Shown here: positions 50,294 to 61,784 of the stretch, in pieces
How positions within the stretch are numbered: the stretch's first letter is position 1
How the letters are laid out: every line of letters begins with the position of its first letter
Assembly: GCA_947243795.1 (NCBI GenBank)
Contig: OX365939.1
Span: 62,001-126,000 of the forward strand
Source of the DNA: Saccharomyces uvarum
Taxonomy: Eukaryota; Ascomycota; Saccharomycetes; Saccharomycetales; Saccharomycetaceae
Reading direction: 5' to 3'
Length of the DNA stretch: 64,000 nucleotides
Notes under the pieces: model-generated
What the model saw: only the letters and a program-made list of their open reading frames with translations
The model's database searches: none
Told to the model about the DNA's origin: nothing
Translations under genes and position numbers: made by a program

Positions 50294-51967
50294 TCATGGT
50301 CTCAATCTTCTTGGATCTCTTGGGAACAACGAGGCTCTTCTAATGTTCTTCAAGTCCAAGTAGAACATAACAACTCTTTCCAAACCGATACCACCACCAG
50401 CGTGTGGAGGACAGCCGTAGCTGAACCCGTCGCAGTAGTCCTTTAGCCCCGGGTCTTCGGTGGACAAGCCGTGCACTTTCATTCTTTCTTGTAGCAAGGC
50501 GTGGTCGTGGATACGTTGCGCACCGGACAAGATCTCCTCACCTCTCATGAAGAAATCGTACGAGTTGGAGTATTTGGGGTTGGCAGGATCGGGCATCGTG
50601 TAGAAGGGACGGATCTCCAAGGGGAATTTGTCCAGGATGTAGAAGTCGGTGTCGTACTTGTCGCGCACCAACTTACCCAGGAACTTTTCGTTCTCGGTAC
50701 TCAAATCCTCGAAGTCGCCGATTTCCTTACCAGCAGCCTTTAGCATATCAATACCTTCCTTGTATGTAAGACGGACCATCTTACCGTCTTTGGGCAATTT
50801 GAATTCTTCGACCGGGTACTGTTTACGTACCAGCTCGATCTCGTGGGCAAATCTCTTGGGCAATTCGCTGAAGATGAACACAAACAACTCACTCAAAGTG
50901 TCCAAGACTTCGTGGTAATGTTCTTCGAATGCCATTTCCATGTCCAACCCGGTGAACTCGGTCATGTGACGGTGGGTGTTGGAGTTTTCAGCTCTGAACA
51001 CAGGGCCGATTTCAAAAACTCTTTCGAAATCGGCAACGATCAACTGTTGTTTGTTGAACTGTGGAGATTGGGCCAGGTAGGCCTTACCCTTGAAGTACGT
51101 CACTTCGAACACACTGGAACCACCTTCACTTGGGGCACCCAAAAGTTTTGGGGTGTGCACTTCGGTGAACTTCTTCTTGGACAAGTACTCTCTGAACAGT
51201 TCGCAGACACCGGCCTGGATTCTGAAGATAGCCTGGTTGGTGACGGTTCTCAAGTCGATGACACGAGAGTCTAGTCTTGTGTCCAGGTTGACCACTGGCA
51301 AACCGGCCGCCTCAGCTTCTGCTTCGGAACGGGAGGCGTCCTCCAAAAGAATTGGTAGCGTTTCTGGGGTCTCGGAAATGGTGTAAATCTTTGTGATGTG
51401 GATTTCCAGGTTTTGCACAGTGGCGGATTTGATTGGCTCGTCCACCTTCTTGACGATACCTCTGACAAGGACAATGGACTCCAGGTTCAAAGAACCAGCC
51501 CACTTGACCATGTGCTTGGTGACGGTACCTTCCTTGTTGGCCTTTACAAGACCTTGGATCAAAGAGGCTTGTTGTCTCAATGTTAAAAAGGCTAATGTGG
51601 CACCTTGCTGTCTGGTGTTGTGGACTCTGGCTCTGAACAAGACCTCTTTGTCGCTGTCCTTAGCCTCATCCAAATCAATAAACTTGACACGTTCCTCGCC
51701 AGTTCTGTCAGAATCACGGGACTGGATCAATGGCAACTTACCGTAATTTTCCTTGGCAGTGTCTTCGGAGGCAGCCTTCTTTTCGCGGGCCTCCTTTTCG
51801 GCTTCCAATTGAAGGGCTCTCTCCTCCTTCTTTCTCTGCTTCTCTTGCTCCTTCTGCAATTTCTTCAAACCCTTCTTAGATAATGGCTTCCCGTCTTCCC
51901 CGAGGATAACTTGGGCGGGTTCGGCGGATTCGGCAACAGCCTTGGCAATGTTTTCGTCTTGGGACAT
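50294..51967 (-). CDS. DPS1: Cytosolic aspartyl-tRNA synthetase Dps1
   Basis: The protein has 557 residues from the ATG at 51965-51967 (MSQDENIAKAV), the S. cerevisiae start and length. A Lys-rich eukaryote-specific helix lies at ~35-70 (LSKKGLKKLQKEQEKQRKKE), which raises tRNA affinity. The OB-fold anticodon domain is at ~95-205. The class II catalytic core follows, with motif 1 (~260-285), motif 2 (VFRAENSNTHRHMTEFTGLD) and motif 3 (GGGIGLERVVMFYL) near the end. Dps1 charges tRNA-Asp in the cytosol; the mitochondrial enzyme is a different gene. S. cerevisiae Dps1 binds its own mRNA leader. Codon bias is high. Confidence 0.99.
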   Translation of the reverse strand: MSQDENIAKAVAESAEPAQVILGEDGKPLSKKGLKKLQKEQEKQRKKEERALQLEAEKEAREKKAASEDTAKENYGKLPLIQSRDSDRTGEERVKFIDLDEAKDSDKEVLFRARVHNTRQQGATLAFLTLRQQASLIQGLVKANKEGTVTKHMVKWAGSLNLESIVLVRGIVKKVDEPIKSATVQNLEIHITKIYTISETPETLPILLEDASRSEAEAEAAGLPVVNLDTRLDSRVIDLRTVTNQAIFRIQAGVCELFREYLSKKKFTEVHTPKLLGAPSEGGSSVFEVTYFKGKAYLAQSPQFNKQQLIVADFERVFEIGPVFRAENSNTHRHMTEFTGLDMEMAFEEHYHEVLDTLSELFVFIFSELPKRFAHEIELVRKQYPVEEFKLPKDGKMVRLTYKEGIDMLKAAGKEIGDFEDLSTENEKFLGKLVRDKYDTDFYILDKFPLEIRPFYTMPDPANPKYSNSYDFFMRGEEILSGAQRIHDHALLQERMKVHGLSTEDPGLKDYCDGFSYGCPPHAGGGIGLERVVMFYLDLKNIRRASLFPRDPRRLRP

Positions 51968-52634
51968 CGTGTAAAGACTCTTCTTTTCGACAATTTTTGC
52001 TCTAAACGCAAAACTTGCCAATAATCAACAATTAGGTAATTGGGTTGTCTTACTTCATCCTTGTATAACGTTAAATATTTTTCACTTCTTCTTCTTTTTT
52101 TTTCACGAAAATGCGTCATAAGGGCCTCGTCAGTGATGATTTCGGAGCCAGGCCAATAAAGCAGCAGCCCAACTCAAGCAGGTCTCATGGTTGTATATGG
52201 CCGGCCTCACCCCAGTCCAGTGTGTCTTGTGTAATTGTCACGCACCCTTGACGGAAACTTAAACGCTTTTTGCGTCACTTTTTCTGTTTTCCCCCCCGCA
52301 AAGTGACTCACCTGCCACTGCTGTAACTTAACTCGAAAGAAGATATGCAACTGCCTGCGTGGATGTTAACGAAGCGTGGGGAGTGTGAACCACTCTCATT
52401 GCATCTAAGGTGTGTTTTGCGCTACGGCCGGGTTGTCGAGTTGCGGTCTGTGTGTTATTTATATTAACTAATGTGCCGTGCGGCTGTACCACATAAATAA
52501 GAAATAGCTTTGCCAAGCTGTAAGAAATTTAAGGATCCCTTTTCTTAAAGTAATACTGGCCTTTTTCAATAGGCAGCAGAGTAAAGAGAAAAGATTTAAG
52601 ATAGGTGTGCACAATATACAATTTTTCATCTACG
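51968..52634. promoter_or_regulatory. DPS1/SDC25 divergent intergenic region
   Basis: These 667 bp hold both promoters. Next to DPS1 there is a T-rich tract (about 52085-52101). A C-run is at 52292-52298, preceded by TTTTTGCGTCACTTTTT, which includes a GCGTCAC core. Two 60-codon frames on the minus strand lack support. Nothing else stands out; the TATTTATATTAAC stretch at 52455 may be the SDC25 TATA region. Confidence 0.35.
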
Positions 52635-55600
52635 ATGAGTTCACCTGCGCCAGACGCCGGTAGGACTAAAATAAAGGATAACGAGGGCCACGAAATCCCG
52701 TGCTTACAGCCCATTGATGTGGTGGAATGCACTTATGAGCACTTCAGTGAGTCGCGGGACAAGCTGTCTTTGAGACTGGGCGATTTGGTCTACGTACTCA
52801 ATAAAGGCACTAATGGCTGGTGGGACGGTGTTCTCATACGGCATTGCGCCGACGATAGTAGCCCCTTGATGTTGGACAGAGGCTGGTTCCCCTGTTCTTT
52901 CACACGCACTATTCTGCATGATGCACGCAAGCTCTTGTCCAGCACTGGCGAAATAAAAAGGTTCCAATCCGACATTGACATAGATCCGAATTTGTCAAGT
53001 CAGTTGGTCTTGATCCTAACTCTAGACGAGTTTCTGGATTACTGTAACGATATAGAGTTCCGAGGGTCTCTAGTCTGGTGTCCTACCCCCACACACGAAC
53101 ACGAACACGGAAAGAACAACTACGAGTTATTATACTACAACCAAGACTTAAACGTCTACTGCACCAAGCTGCCATACCTACCGCAGGGTCCAGAACCTCC
53201 TTTGGATTCACCTACTTCCTCCTTTCCAATATCCGCTTCCAAGGACACCCGTAAGAAAATGCCCATCATGTGTAGCACCGATTTGTTCTACCTTAAGGAT
53301 AACGATATCCAGAATTGGTGTGACCTCATTCGTTTGATACACTACTATACCAATCTAACAGAACAGGCTCTCCTGAGTAACGATAGGAAAGGTTTCTTAG
53401 CCTCTTTAGATTTACTCTCAGTTTACATAACTTATATCCAGATGACTTTTAGAAATCTTCGTTTAGTGGATAATAACTTCAAAAAAATTCTGAAAAAGCT
53501 AATTTCCGCACTATCTAAACTCTCAATAAATGCAAACATTTGGTTCAATTCCACTCCCTTTGACGAAAGAGAAAGCATTGTTGCGCAGAACGAATCCAGC
53601 AAAAACGATCCGTTCCTACAATCGGTCTTAAAAACTTTCCAAAAATTTCATTTTCTGCAACGTCTACTACACTTCCTCTCGGAACATAATGAGTTTACTA
53701 TACTGCCTCAATTGTTCCCTCGTTTTTTTAAAGATTCGTTTAGTACAATCTCATGGAACAATCCGTTTTTGCAGAAGAACTTCACTCATCGCATGTCTCA
53801 TGATTTACCCAAGGAGATGGTAAAAGCAGTTGCAGGCGCTTCGGGAATAGTGGTGGATAGTTTTGATAAGATCCCGGTGTCGAAACAGGACACTCCATCT
53901 TCCTCAGCATCCTCTTATCACATGACATCCGCTACTTCCCAAAGAAGGAGAAGAAGTACAGCTTTCTCTAATGCATCAAGAAGTTCCAGTGAATCCGACA
54001 CAATATGGTCTAAAAGGAAAAAACCGTACCCAATAAATGAGGAAACCTTAAATCTATTACAATCTAGGAAAGCACAACTTGATACCAAATTGAATCATAT
54101 GGTTCAGAGCGCTAACGACTACCTAAGTAATACTGTCAATTTCTCGAAAATGTTGAACTTTGAAATGAGTTTTAAGACCTATAAGGAAGTTAGTGAAACG
54201 GTTCCTATCATTGATATTTTGGAAAACCTGGATTTAACAATTTTCATAAACCTGAGAGAACTGGGTGACAAGGAGCGAGTCTTTGACGAAGGCGTCGCTA
54301 TCGATGATGAAGATAAAGAGTTTCTAAACCATTCTTTATCGTCACTATCACACATTTTATCAGACTATTTTGACATGAAACAATACTTTCATGATGTAGT
54401 AGTAAAATTTATAATGGTCACTCAACATTTAACTTTAGAGGATCCGTTTGTATTTCATCCAATGCAAAACGATTTGCCAACTGGGTATTACGAACCAATG
54501 ACTCTTTCATCTCTACCAAAAAAACTTATCAAGAATAAGAAGAAGAAATACAATCAGTTAACTGAAAAACTAGAGGAAAACGATGACTATCAACAGGACG
54601 AAGATAATATTATACTCTTTAACAACTTAATCAACCAAGATGAGGATTCTAATGGCCTAAGATTCTTCAATCTTTTCCATATATTCAAAAATTGCTGCGA
54701 TGATTATTCTGATGTTCTTAAACTAGCCACTGAATCAGTAAAGCAATTGATTCTCGAAAGGGAAAATTTGCTTAACTATGCTGCTAGAATGATGAAAAAT
54801 GATATCACAGAGTTGTTGTTACAAGGTGAAGAAGATGGCTATGAAACTTCCAATGATACAGGGGCAATCTACAAGAATGAGACTAACATTGTTTACACAG
54901 ATTCTAATACTAAAGGCGACGCTGAATGGCAAAAAGGCCAAACCCTTTTACCGCGGTATTTGCAACGTGATTATGATAATGAGTTGATTTGGAGCTCAAA
55001 TAATAGGATCAAAGGAGGCACTAAAGATGCCTTGGTTGCTTATTTAACTAATAATCAAAAGCGGGATACTTGGTTCAATATCACATTTTTGATCACTTTT
55101 AGAAGCGTTTTCTCAACTGCAGAGTTACTTAGTCGTTTAATCGCTCGATATAATTTGGTTCCACCGGAAGATTTATGTTTTGAAGAATATAATGAATGGG
55201 TTACAAAAAAATTGATACCGGTGAAATATAGAGTTGTTGAAATTATGACGACTTTTCTAAGGCAGTATTGGTTCGCGGGTTATTACGAGCCTGAACTTGC
55301 GAGTTTGAATTTGGATGATTTTGCGCAATTAACAGTAAAGGAGAATGTACCTGGGTCCATGGAACTCTTGAATGAAATCAATCAAAAATTTAAAAATAGC
55401 GATATGCAGGGAACTACCCCGGTTAAAGCGCCTGATTCACAGGTTCCACAGAACGATGTTTTGGTCCCTTCTTACTCTATCGCGGAATCCATTTTGGCCG
55501 TTGATCCGGTTGCATTTGCCACTCAATTGAGTATACTAGAGCATGAAATATATTGTGAAATAACTATTTTTGATTGTTTGCAAAAAATTTGGAAAAACAA

Positions 55601-56408
55601 GTATTCGAAGTCTTGCGATTCCTCCCCGGGATTGACGAGATTTATCAGCTTTGCCAATAATTTAACAAATTTTATATCATATTCTATTGTAAAAGAAGAG
55701 GATATAAACAAACGGGCTAAGTTACTCTCCCATTTTATTTTTATTGCAGAATACTGTAAGAAATTTAACAACTTTTCATCCATGACGGCAATCATTTCAG
55801 CATTATATTCTTCGCCCATTTATCGTCTAGGAAAGACTTGGCAGGTAGTCGCTTCTCCAACTAAAGATCTGCTACACTCTCTGAATACTTTGATGGATCC
55901 CAAGAAAAACTTCATAAACTACAGGAACGAACTGAAGTCTTTAAAAAGTGTACCATGTGTACCATTTTTCGGCGTTTATCTATCTGACTTAACTTTCACG
56001 GATTCTGGTAATCCGGATTTTCTAGTCTTGGAACACGATTTGAAAGGTATTTATGAAGAAAAGAAATACGTAAACTTCAACAAAAGGATCAGACTTGTTG
56101 ATATCTTACAGGAGATCATATATTTCAAGAAAATACACTATAACTTTGTTAAAGATCAAACAATAATTGAAAGCATACGCAATACACTAGAAGAAATTCC
56201 TCACATTGAGAAACAATACCAATTATCATTGATCATTGAACCAAAACCTAAAAACAAGGCCACTGCGAATTCCGATTGCGGAGGTAAATCACAGCAGAAG
56301 TCCGGCGAAAACGAACCTGGTGAAGAAAAAGCGCCTGCTAAGAAGGACAGGTTCTCGAAATTTCAACTGGGCAAAACAAGGAAGAAAACCACAAAGCTCT
56401 TCAAATAG
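52635..56408 (+). CDS. SDC25: Sdc25, Ras guanine nucleotide exchange factor (full length)
   Basis: The protein has 1,257 residues from the ATG at 52635; the open frame further upstream has only a GTG. An SH3 domain lies at ~28-105 ([30 protein letters not shown]). A helical middle part follows with a Ser-rich linker (~430-470). RasGEF_N is at ~785-925 ([14 protein letters not shown]) and the Cdc25 catalytic domain at ~945-1185, with [19 protein letters not shown] and [16 protein letters not shown]. The C-terminus is Lys-rich. Sdc25 exchanges GDP on Ras2, feeding cAMP/PKA; it is the paralogue of CDC25. In the S288C reference the gene is split by a stop (YLL017W/YLL016W); here it is one continuous frame. 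Confidence 0.97.
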   Translation: MSSPAPDAGRTKIKDNEGHEIPCLQPIDVVECTYEHFSESRDKLSLRLGDLVYVLNKGTNGWWDGVLIRHCADDSSPLMLDRGWFPCSFTRTILHDARKLLSSTGEIKRFQSDIDIDPNLSSQLVLILTLDEFLDYCNDIEFRGSLVWCPTPTHEHEHGKNNYELLYYNQDLNVYCTKLPYLPQGPEPPLDSPTSSFPISASKDTRKKMPIMCSTDLFYLKDNDIQNWCDLIRLIHYYTNLTEQALLSNDRKGFLASLDLLSVYITYIQMTFRNLRLVDNNFKKILKKLISALSKLSINANIWFNSTPFDERESIVAQNESSKNDPFLQSVLKTFQKFHFLQRLLHFLSEHNEFTILPQLFPRFFKDSFSTISWNNPFLQKNFTHRMSHDLPKEMVKAVAGASGIVVDSFDKIPVSKQDTPSSSASSYHMTSATSQRRRRSTAFSNASRSSSESDTIWSKRKKPYPINEETLNLLQSRKAQLDTKLNHMVQSANDYLSNTVNFSKMLNFEMSFKTYKEVSETVPIIDILENLDLTIFINLRELGDKERVFDEGVAIDDEDKEFLNHSLSSLSHILSDYFDMKQYFHDVVVKFIMVTQHLTLEDPFVFHPMQNDLPTGYYEPMTLSSLPKKLIKNKKKKYNQLTEKLEENDDYQQDEDNIILFNNLINQDEDSNGLRFFNLFHIFKNCCDDYSDVLKLATESVKQLILERENLLNYAARMMKNDITELLLQGEEDGYETSNDTGAIYKNETNIVYTDSNTKGDAEWQKGQTLLPRYLQRDYDNELIWSSNNRIKGGTKDALVAYLTNNQKRDTWFNITFLITFRSVFSTAELLSRLIARYNLVPPEDLCFEEYNEWVTKKLIPVKYRVVEIMTTFLRQYWFAGYYEPELASLNLDDFAQLTVKENVPGSMELLNEINQKFKNSDMQGTTPVKAPDSQVPQNDVLVPSYSIAESILAVDPVAFATQLSILEHEIYCEITIFDCLQKIWKNKYSKSCDSSPGLTRFISFANNLTNFISYSIVKEEDINKRAKLLSHFIFIAEYCKKFNNFSSMTAIISALYSSPIYRLGKTWQVVASPTKDLLHSLNTLMDPKKNFINYRNELKSLKSVPCVPFFGVYLSDLTFTDSGNPDFLVLEHDLKGIYEEKKYVNFNKRIRLVDILQEIIYFKKIHYNFVKDQTIIESIRNTLEEIPHIEKQYQLSLIIEPKPKNKATANSDCGGKSQQKSGENEPGEEKAPAKKDRFSKFQLGKTRKKTTKLFK

Positions 56409-56849
56409 TAGAAGGGCATGTATTATTTATTTATCCCCCGTTTCATTTAATTTTTTTCATGTTTTCTTTTTATTTATTCAGACACTAAGGCATTGCTAAC
56501 ATCAAGCTTTACAGCTATTATTCCATGGTTTTGTTGGCGGAAACTGTATATAAATTTTATATCTCATTTAGGTTTAAATAGGCATAATTATATATTTTCA
56601 AATTGTCGCCCCAACGACATCGCGATATTTTCTTGTTCCCTTTAAAAAACTGCACCAGGGAATTAAAGGAAATCTTCCTTCAATCCTCCGAACTGGGGTT
56701 AGTGTTATCTAAGACTGTGAAGAGTGATCGTTAGTAGCCTCTATTAATATTCCATTGCTTTCTCAAAGCTGCTTGTAACACAAAAGAATAGTCTTTGTAT
56801 CCACAGAGAGAAGAAATAATATTGTTTAAGAAAAAAAATTCTTTTGGCA
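56409..56849 (+). promoter_or_regulatory. SDC25-BPT1 intergenic region
   Basis: These 441 bp hold the SDC25 3' end (T/A-rich, 56425-56480) and the BPT1 promoter. AT-rich DNA at about 56553-56570 (TATAAATTTTATATCT) could serve as TATA region but is nearly 280 bp upstream. An A-run is just upstream of the BPT1 start (56831-56838). No other site or gene is seen. Confidence 0.35.
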
Positions 56850-59800
56850 ATGGCTCCATCAACAGTATTAGAGGGGTGCCCATACGGATATCGGCCATAT
56901 CCAGATAACACCACCAATGCATTGAATCCGTGCTTCCTGTCTATGGTATCTTCATGGCAGGCCGTTTTCTTCTTACTGGTAGGTACCTATCAACTACAGA
57001 AATTATACAGGAACAAAAAAGTCCCACCCAAGTTTAAAAGCTTTCCTATATATCCAGGTAAAATCAGCAGCCGACATGCAATGCATTTGACCAACATTTG
57101 CTTCCAATCTACCCTTATACTTTGCCAGCTGGCTTTAGTAGCCCAGCAAAGCGATGAGATCTACCCATCTATATTGAAAAACGCTCTTTACTTAAACCTT
57201 CTCTTCAATGTGGGTATTTCCCTTCCTACTCAATACTTAGAATACTTTAAGAGCACGTATTCTTTGGGTAACCAGCTTTTCTATTACATGTTTCAAATTT
57301 TTATGCAATCTTTCCTAATAGTGCAAAGATATTACCATAGCTCAAGTGAACAAAAACTCACCTTAATTAGTGGTCAAGCTGCGATGATCTTGGAATTTCT
57401 CATTCTCGGCAACTCGGTGACAATTTTCGTTTATGATCTATGCCTATTTGAACCCATCAAGGAATTGGCTGAATACTATAAGGAAAACGATTGGTATCCT
57501 CCCGTAAATGTATTGTCATATATTACATTTATTTGGATGAACAAGCTAATAATGAAGACCTACCGTGATAAGAAAATTGAAAATCCTGACAAACTGCCCC
57601 TACCACCAGTCGATTTGGATATTAGGACAATAAGCAAGGAATTCGAAGGAAATTGGGAACTGGAAAAATGGTTGGATAGAAACTCTCTCCAACGAGCTAT
57701 TTGGAAGTCGTTTGGTAAGACTATTTCGATAGCAGTGCTATATGAAACCACATCTGACTTACTGTCTGTTATACAGCCACAATTTCTACGTTTATTTATA
57801 GATGGCTTTAATCCAGAGACATCCGCTAAATACCCCCCTTTAAACGGTGTGTTTATCGCTCTTGCTCTTTTTTTGATTAGTGTGATCTCTGTCTTCCTTT
57901 CAAACCAATTTTATATCGGAATTTATGAGGCTGGTTTAGGGATGAGAGGGTCTTTGGCTTCTTTAGTATACCAAAAATCTCTAAAATTGTCATTAGCTGA
58001 GCGTAATAACAAATCCACTGGTGATATTTTAAATCTGATGTCCGTGGATGTCTTGAGAATCCAGAGGTTTTTCGAGAATGCTCAAACCATTATTGGTGCT
58101 CCTATCCAAATAATCGTTGTCTTAACTTCTCTTTATTGGCTATTAGGAAATGCTGTTATTGGCGGTTTAGTCACCATGGCCATTATGATGCCTATTAATG
58201 CTCTATTATCGAAAAAGGCTAAAAAATTATCAAAGACACAGATGAAATATAAAGACATGAGGATCAAGACAATAACAGAGCTTCTGAATGCTATAAAGTC
58301 TATCAAATTGTACGCTTGGGAAGAACCTATGATGGAAAAGTTAAATCATGTCCGCAATGACATGGAATTGAAAAATTTTAGGAAAATTGGTATAGTGAGT
58401 AACCTGATATATTTTGCCTGGAACTGTGTTCCTTTAATGGTAACTTGCTCTACATTCGGTCTGTTTTCTTTATTCAATGATACGCCATTATCTCCTTCCA
58501 TTGTTTTCCCTTCACTATCTCTATTTAACATATTGAATAGTGCCATATATTCAGTTCCATCCATGATAAATTCCATTATAGAGACAAGTGTTTCCATGGA
58601 AAGACTAAAATCTTTCCTCCTCAGCGACGAAGTTGACGACTCTTTTATTGAACGTACTGATTCTCCATCCGATGATAGCGTATTACCTGTCTTAGAGATG
58701 AATAATATTACCTTTTTATGGAAATCAAAGGAGGCGCTAGCATCCAGTCAACTTGAAAACAATTCAAGGACGGACGAAGAATCTATAATGGGATCGTCTC
58801 AAATTGCATTAAAGAATATTGATCATTTTGAAGCGAAAAGGGGTGATTTGATTTGCGTTGTCGGCCGTGTAGGTGCTGGTAAATCAACTTTTTTGAAAGC
58901 AATACTTGGCCAGCTCCCCTGTATGAGTGGTTCCAAAGAATCTTTAGCACCAAAGTTGATTATTAGAGCATCGTCCCTGGCATACTGCTCACAAGAATCT
59001 TGGATAATGAATGCCTCTGTGAGAGAGAATATTTTATTCGGTCATAAGTTTGATAAGGCATATTATGATCTTACCATCAAAGCATGCCAACTGCTACCTG
59101 ACTTGAAAATTTTGCCGGACGGCGATGAAACTTTGGTGGGTGAAAAGGGTATTTCTCTATCTGGTGGTCAAAAGGCACGTCTTTCATTAGCTAGGGCTGT
59201 ATACTCAAGGGCGGATATTTACTTACTGGATGATATCCTATCTGCTGTTGATGCAGAAGTCAGTAAGAATATCATTGAACATGTTTTGATTGGGAAGACA
59301 GCTTTGTTGAAAAATAAGACAATTATTTTGACTACTAATACAGTATCAATCTTAAAGCATTCGCAGATGATATATGCACTGGATAATGGTGAAATCGTTG
59401 AACAAGGAAACTATGAAAGTGTGATGAAGCGTGAGAACGATAGTTCTAAATTAAAGAAGCTGCTGGAGGAATTCGATACCCCCATTGATAATATGAATGA
59501 GAGTGATACGCGAACTGATCAGTCACCTGAATATGATGTGGGGGATACCTTGCAGCTTAAAGTAGTTGAATCAGAGGCTGAAGACGAGGTTGCCACAAAC
59601 GGTGAATTGGAGCTGATCAAAGTCAACTCTAGAAGAGCGTCCTTGGCTACATTAAGACCTAGGCCCTTTATAGGAGCGCAATTAAATGCTACAAAGAAGA
59701 CGGCACAACAAGCTGAAAAGACTGAGGTAGGTAGAGTCAAGACAAAAGTATATCTTGCATATGTTAAAGCATGTGGCGTTTTAGGTGTTGTTTTATTTTT

Positions 59801-61535
59801 CTTATTCATGATTCTAACAAGAGTTTTCGATTTAGCAGAGAATTTCTGGTTAAAATACTGGTCAGAATCCAACGAAAGAAACGGTTCGAACGAAAGGGTT
59901 TGGATGTTTGTTGGTGTGTATTCCTTACTTGGAGTCGGGTCTGCCGCTTTTAATAATCTAAGGAGTATCATAATGCTATTATATTGTTCTATCAGGGGTT
60001 CTAAGAAACTGCATGAAAACATGGCCAAATCCGTGATTAGAAGTCCTATGGTTTTTTTTGAGACAACCCCAGTTGGAAGAATCATAAACAGATTTTCATC
60101 TGATATGGATGCGGTAGACAGTAGTCTGCAGTATGTTTTCTCATTTTTCTTCAAGTCAATACTTACTTATTTGGTTACCATTATACTGGTTGGTTACAAC
60201 ATGCCATGGTTTTTAGTATTTAATATGTTTTTGTTGGTGATCTACATTTATTACCAAACATTTTACATTGTATTGTCCAGGGAACTTAAAAGATTGATCA
60301 GTATATCCTATTCGCCTATTATGTCATTAATGAGTGAGAGTCTTAACGGATATTCTATTATTGACGCATATAATCATTATGAAAGGTTTATTTATTTAAA
60401 CTACGACAAGATCCAATCTAATATTGATCTTGTTTTCAATTTCAGATCAATAAATAGGTGGTTATCCGTGCGTTTACAGACTATTGGTGCTACGATTGTT
60501 TTGGCTACGGCACTGCTGGCGTTGGCAACAATTAATACCAAAAATCAATTAAGCTCAGGTATGGTTGGTTTGTTGATGGCTTACTCCTTCGAAGTCACAA
60601 GCTCATTAACATGGATTGTAAGAACAACTGTGATGATTGAAACTAACATTGTGTCAGTAGAAAGGATTGTTGAATACTGTGAGTTACCACCGGAAGCTCA
60701 ATCAATTAATCCTGAAAAGAGGCCAGATGCAAACTGGCCATCAGAGGGTAGAATTGAATTCAAAAACTATTCAACAAAATATAGAGAAAATTTGGACCCA
60801 GTGTTAAAGGATATCAATGTAAGTATTCAGCCGTGTGAGAAAATTGGTATCGTTGGTAGAACAGGCGCGGGGAAGTCTACATTGTCCTTGGCTTTATTTA
60901 GAATACTAGAACCTAGTGAGGGTGAAATTATTATTGACGATGTTAATATATCCGAGTTGGGCTTATTTGATTTGAGGAGCAATTTGGCCATTATTCCTCA
61001 GGATGCACAGGCTTTTGAAGGTACAGTAAGGACCAATTTAGATCCTTTCAATCGTTACTCAGAGGATGAGCTTAAAAAAGCCATTGAACTAGCGCACCTA
61101 AAGTCTCATTTGGAGAAAATGCTTGGGAACGAAACTGAAAATAATGATAATAATGTCGAAGAACATAGAAGTGCTAGAGATATTCTGGATGTCAAGATTA
61201 ATGAAAACGGCAGTAATTTGTCGGTAGGACAAAGACAATTATTATGTTTGGCAAGAGCGTTATTAAGTCACTCTAAGATTTTGGTTCTTGACGAGGCTAC
61301 GGCTTCAGTAGACATGGAAACAGATAAGATCATTCAAGATACCATCAGAAGAGAATTCAAGGATCGTACTATCTTAACGATTGCACATCGTATCGACACT
61401 GTGTTGGACAGTGATAAAATCATTGTTCTTGATAAAGGCAATGTAAAAGAATTCGACTCACCTTCAAAATTACTATCTGACAAGGGATCTATTTTCTATA
61501 GTCTTTGTGAAAAAGGCGGCTATTTGAAACAATGA
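56850..61535 (+). CDS. BPT1: Bpt1, vacuolar ABCC (MRP-type) transporter
   Basis: The protein has 1,561 residues (1,559 in S. cerevisiae) from the ATG at 56850. It has an extra N-terminal membrane domain TMD0 (~35-200), TMD1 (~290-600), NBD1 with Walker A GRVGAGKST at ~673-681 and signature LSGGQKAR near 770, an acidic and Ser-rich linker (~865-970), TMD2 (~975-1275), and NBD2 with Walker A GRTGAGKST near 1335 and signature LSVGQRQ near 1456. Bpt1 moves unconjugated bilirubin, glutathione conjugates and Cd-glutathione into the vacuole together with Ycf1. All nucleotide-binding motifs are intact. Confidence 0.97.
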   Translation: MAPSTVLEGCPYGYRPYPDNTTNALNPCFLSMVSSWQAVFFLLVGTYQLQKLYRNKKVPPKFKSFPIYPGKISSRHAMHLTNICFQSTLILCQLALVAQQSDEIYPSILKNALYLNLLFNVGISLPTQYLEYFKSTYSLGNQLFYYMFQIFMQSFLIVQRYYHSSSEQKLTLISGQAAMILEFLILGNSVTIFVYDLCLFEPIKELAEYYKENDWYPPVNVLSYITFIWMNKLIMKTYRDKKIENPDKLPLPPVDLDIRTISKEFEGNWELEKWLDRNSLQRAIWKSFGKTISIAVLYETTSDLLSVIQPQFLRLFIDGFNPETSAKYPPLNGVFIALALFLISVISVFLSNQFYIGIYEAGLGMRGSLASLVYQKSLKLSLAERNNKSTGDILNLMSVDVLRIQRFFENAQTIIGAPIQIIVVLTSLYWLLGNAVIGGLVTMAIMMPINALLSKKAKKLSKTQMKYKDMRIKTITELLNAIKSIKLYAWEEPMMEKLNHVRNDMELKNFRKIGIVSNLIYFAWNCVPLMVTCSTFGLFSLFNDTPLSPSIVFPSLSLFNILNSAIYSVPSMINSIIETSVSMERLKSFLLSDEVDDSFIERTDSPSDDSVLPVLEMNNITFLWKSKEALASSQLENNSRTDEESIMGSSQIALKNIDHFEAKRGDLICVVGRVGAGKSTFLKAILGQLPCMSGSKESLAPKLIIRASSLAYCSQESWIMNASVRENILFGHKFDKAYYDLTIKACQLLPDLKILPDGDETLVGEKGISLSGGQKARLSLARAVYSRADIYLLDDILSAVDAEVSKNIIEHVLIGKTALLKNKTIILTTNTVSILKHSQMIYALDNGEIVEQGNYESVMKRENDSSKLKKLLEEFDTPIDNMNESDTRTDQSPEYDVGDTLQLKVVESEAEDEVATNGELELIKVNSRRASLATLRPRPFIGAQLNATKKTAQQAEKTEVGRVKTKVYLAYVKACGVLGVVLFFLFMILTRVFDLAENFWLKYWSESNERNGSNERVWMFVGVYSLLGVGSAAFNNLRSIIMLLYCSIRGSKKLHENMAKSVIRSPMVFFETTPVGRIINRFSSDMDAVDSSLQYVFSFFFKSILTYLVTIILVGYNMPWFLVFNMFLLVIYIYYQTFYIVLSRELKRLISISYSPIMSLMSESLNGYSIIDAYNHYERFIYLNYDKIQSNIDLVFNFRSINRWLSVRLQTIGATIVLATALLALATINTKNQLSSGMVGLLMAYSFEVTSSLTWIVRTTVMIETNIVSVERIVEYCELPPEAQSINPEKRPDANWPSEGRIEFKNYSTKYRENLDPVLKDINVSIQPCEKIGIVGRTGAGKSTLSLALFRILEPSEGEIIIDDVNISELGLFDLRSNLAIIPQDAQAFEGTVRTNLDPFNRYSEDELKKAIELAHLKSHLEKMLGNETENNDNNVEEHRSARDILDVKINENGSNLSVGQRQLLCLARALLSHSKILVLDEATASVDMETDKIIQDTIRREFKDRTILTIAHRIDTVLDSDKIIVLDKGNVKEFDSPSKLLSDKGSIFYSLCEKGGYLKQ

Positions 61536-61784
61536 GCTCGGATTCTATATATTGACGTTTACGTGAAAATTTATAGGACTATGTTAAAATTCAATGTACT
61601 GTATAAATATCCTTTATACACATATTATCGAGCTAATCTTTTATTCTTGATGATTTTTTCGAACCGGGTAATAAGTCTGAAGTCTAACTAAGATATAATT
61701 AAGAGTATAATCCAATTTCTAACTTATATAGGATCGCACGTATTCATACGAAGGGGACGAGAGTGGCAAGTACGTGCAAGAGAT
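61536..61784 (+). promoter_or_regulatory. EMC6 promoter with Reb1-type site
   Basis: CGGGTAA at 61665-61671, the reverse form of the Reb1 core TTACCCG, lies 114 bp upstream of the EMC6 ATG within the 249-bp spacer after BPT1. The rest is AT-rich. The position is typical of Reb1-dependent housekeeping promoters. Confidence 0.55.

Noticed and set aside
51965-52021. 18-codon N-terminal extension of DPS1, basic, like a mitochondrial signal
   Set aside because: It opens with TTG in a poor context. GRS1 in yeast does use such a start, but the mitochondrial AspRS is a separate gene, so there is no need for it.
52605-52634. Upstream extension of SDC25
   Set aside because: Starts with GTG; the ATG at 52635 matches the known N-terminus.
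56844-56849. Two-codon upstream extension of BPT1
   Set aside because: Starts with TTG; the ATG at 56850 is the normal start.
61514-61523. URS1-like GGCGGCTA near the BPT1 end
   Set aside because: It lies in coding sequence (KGGYLK), the first base does not fit, and the local codons explain it.
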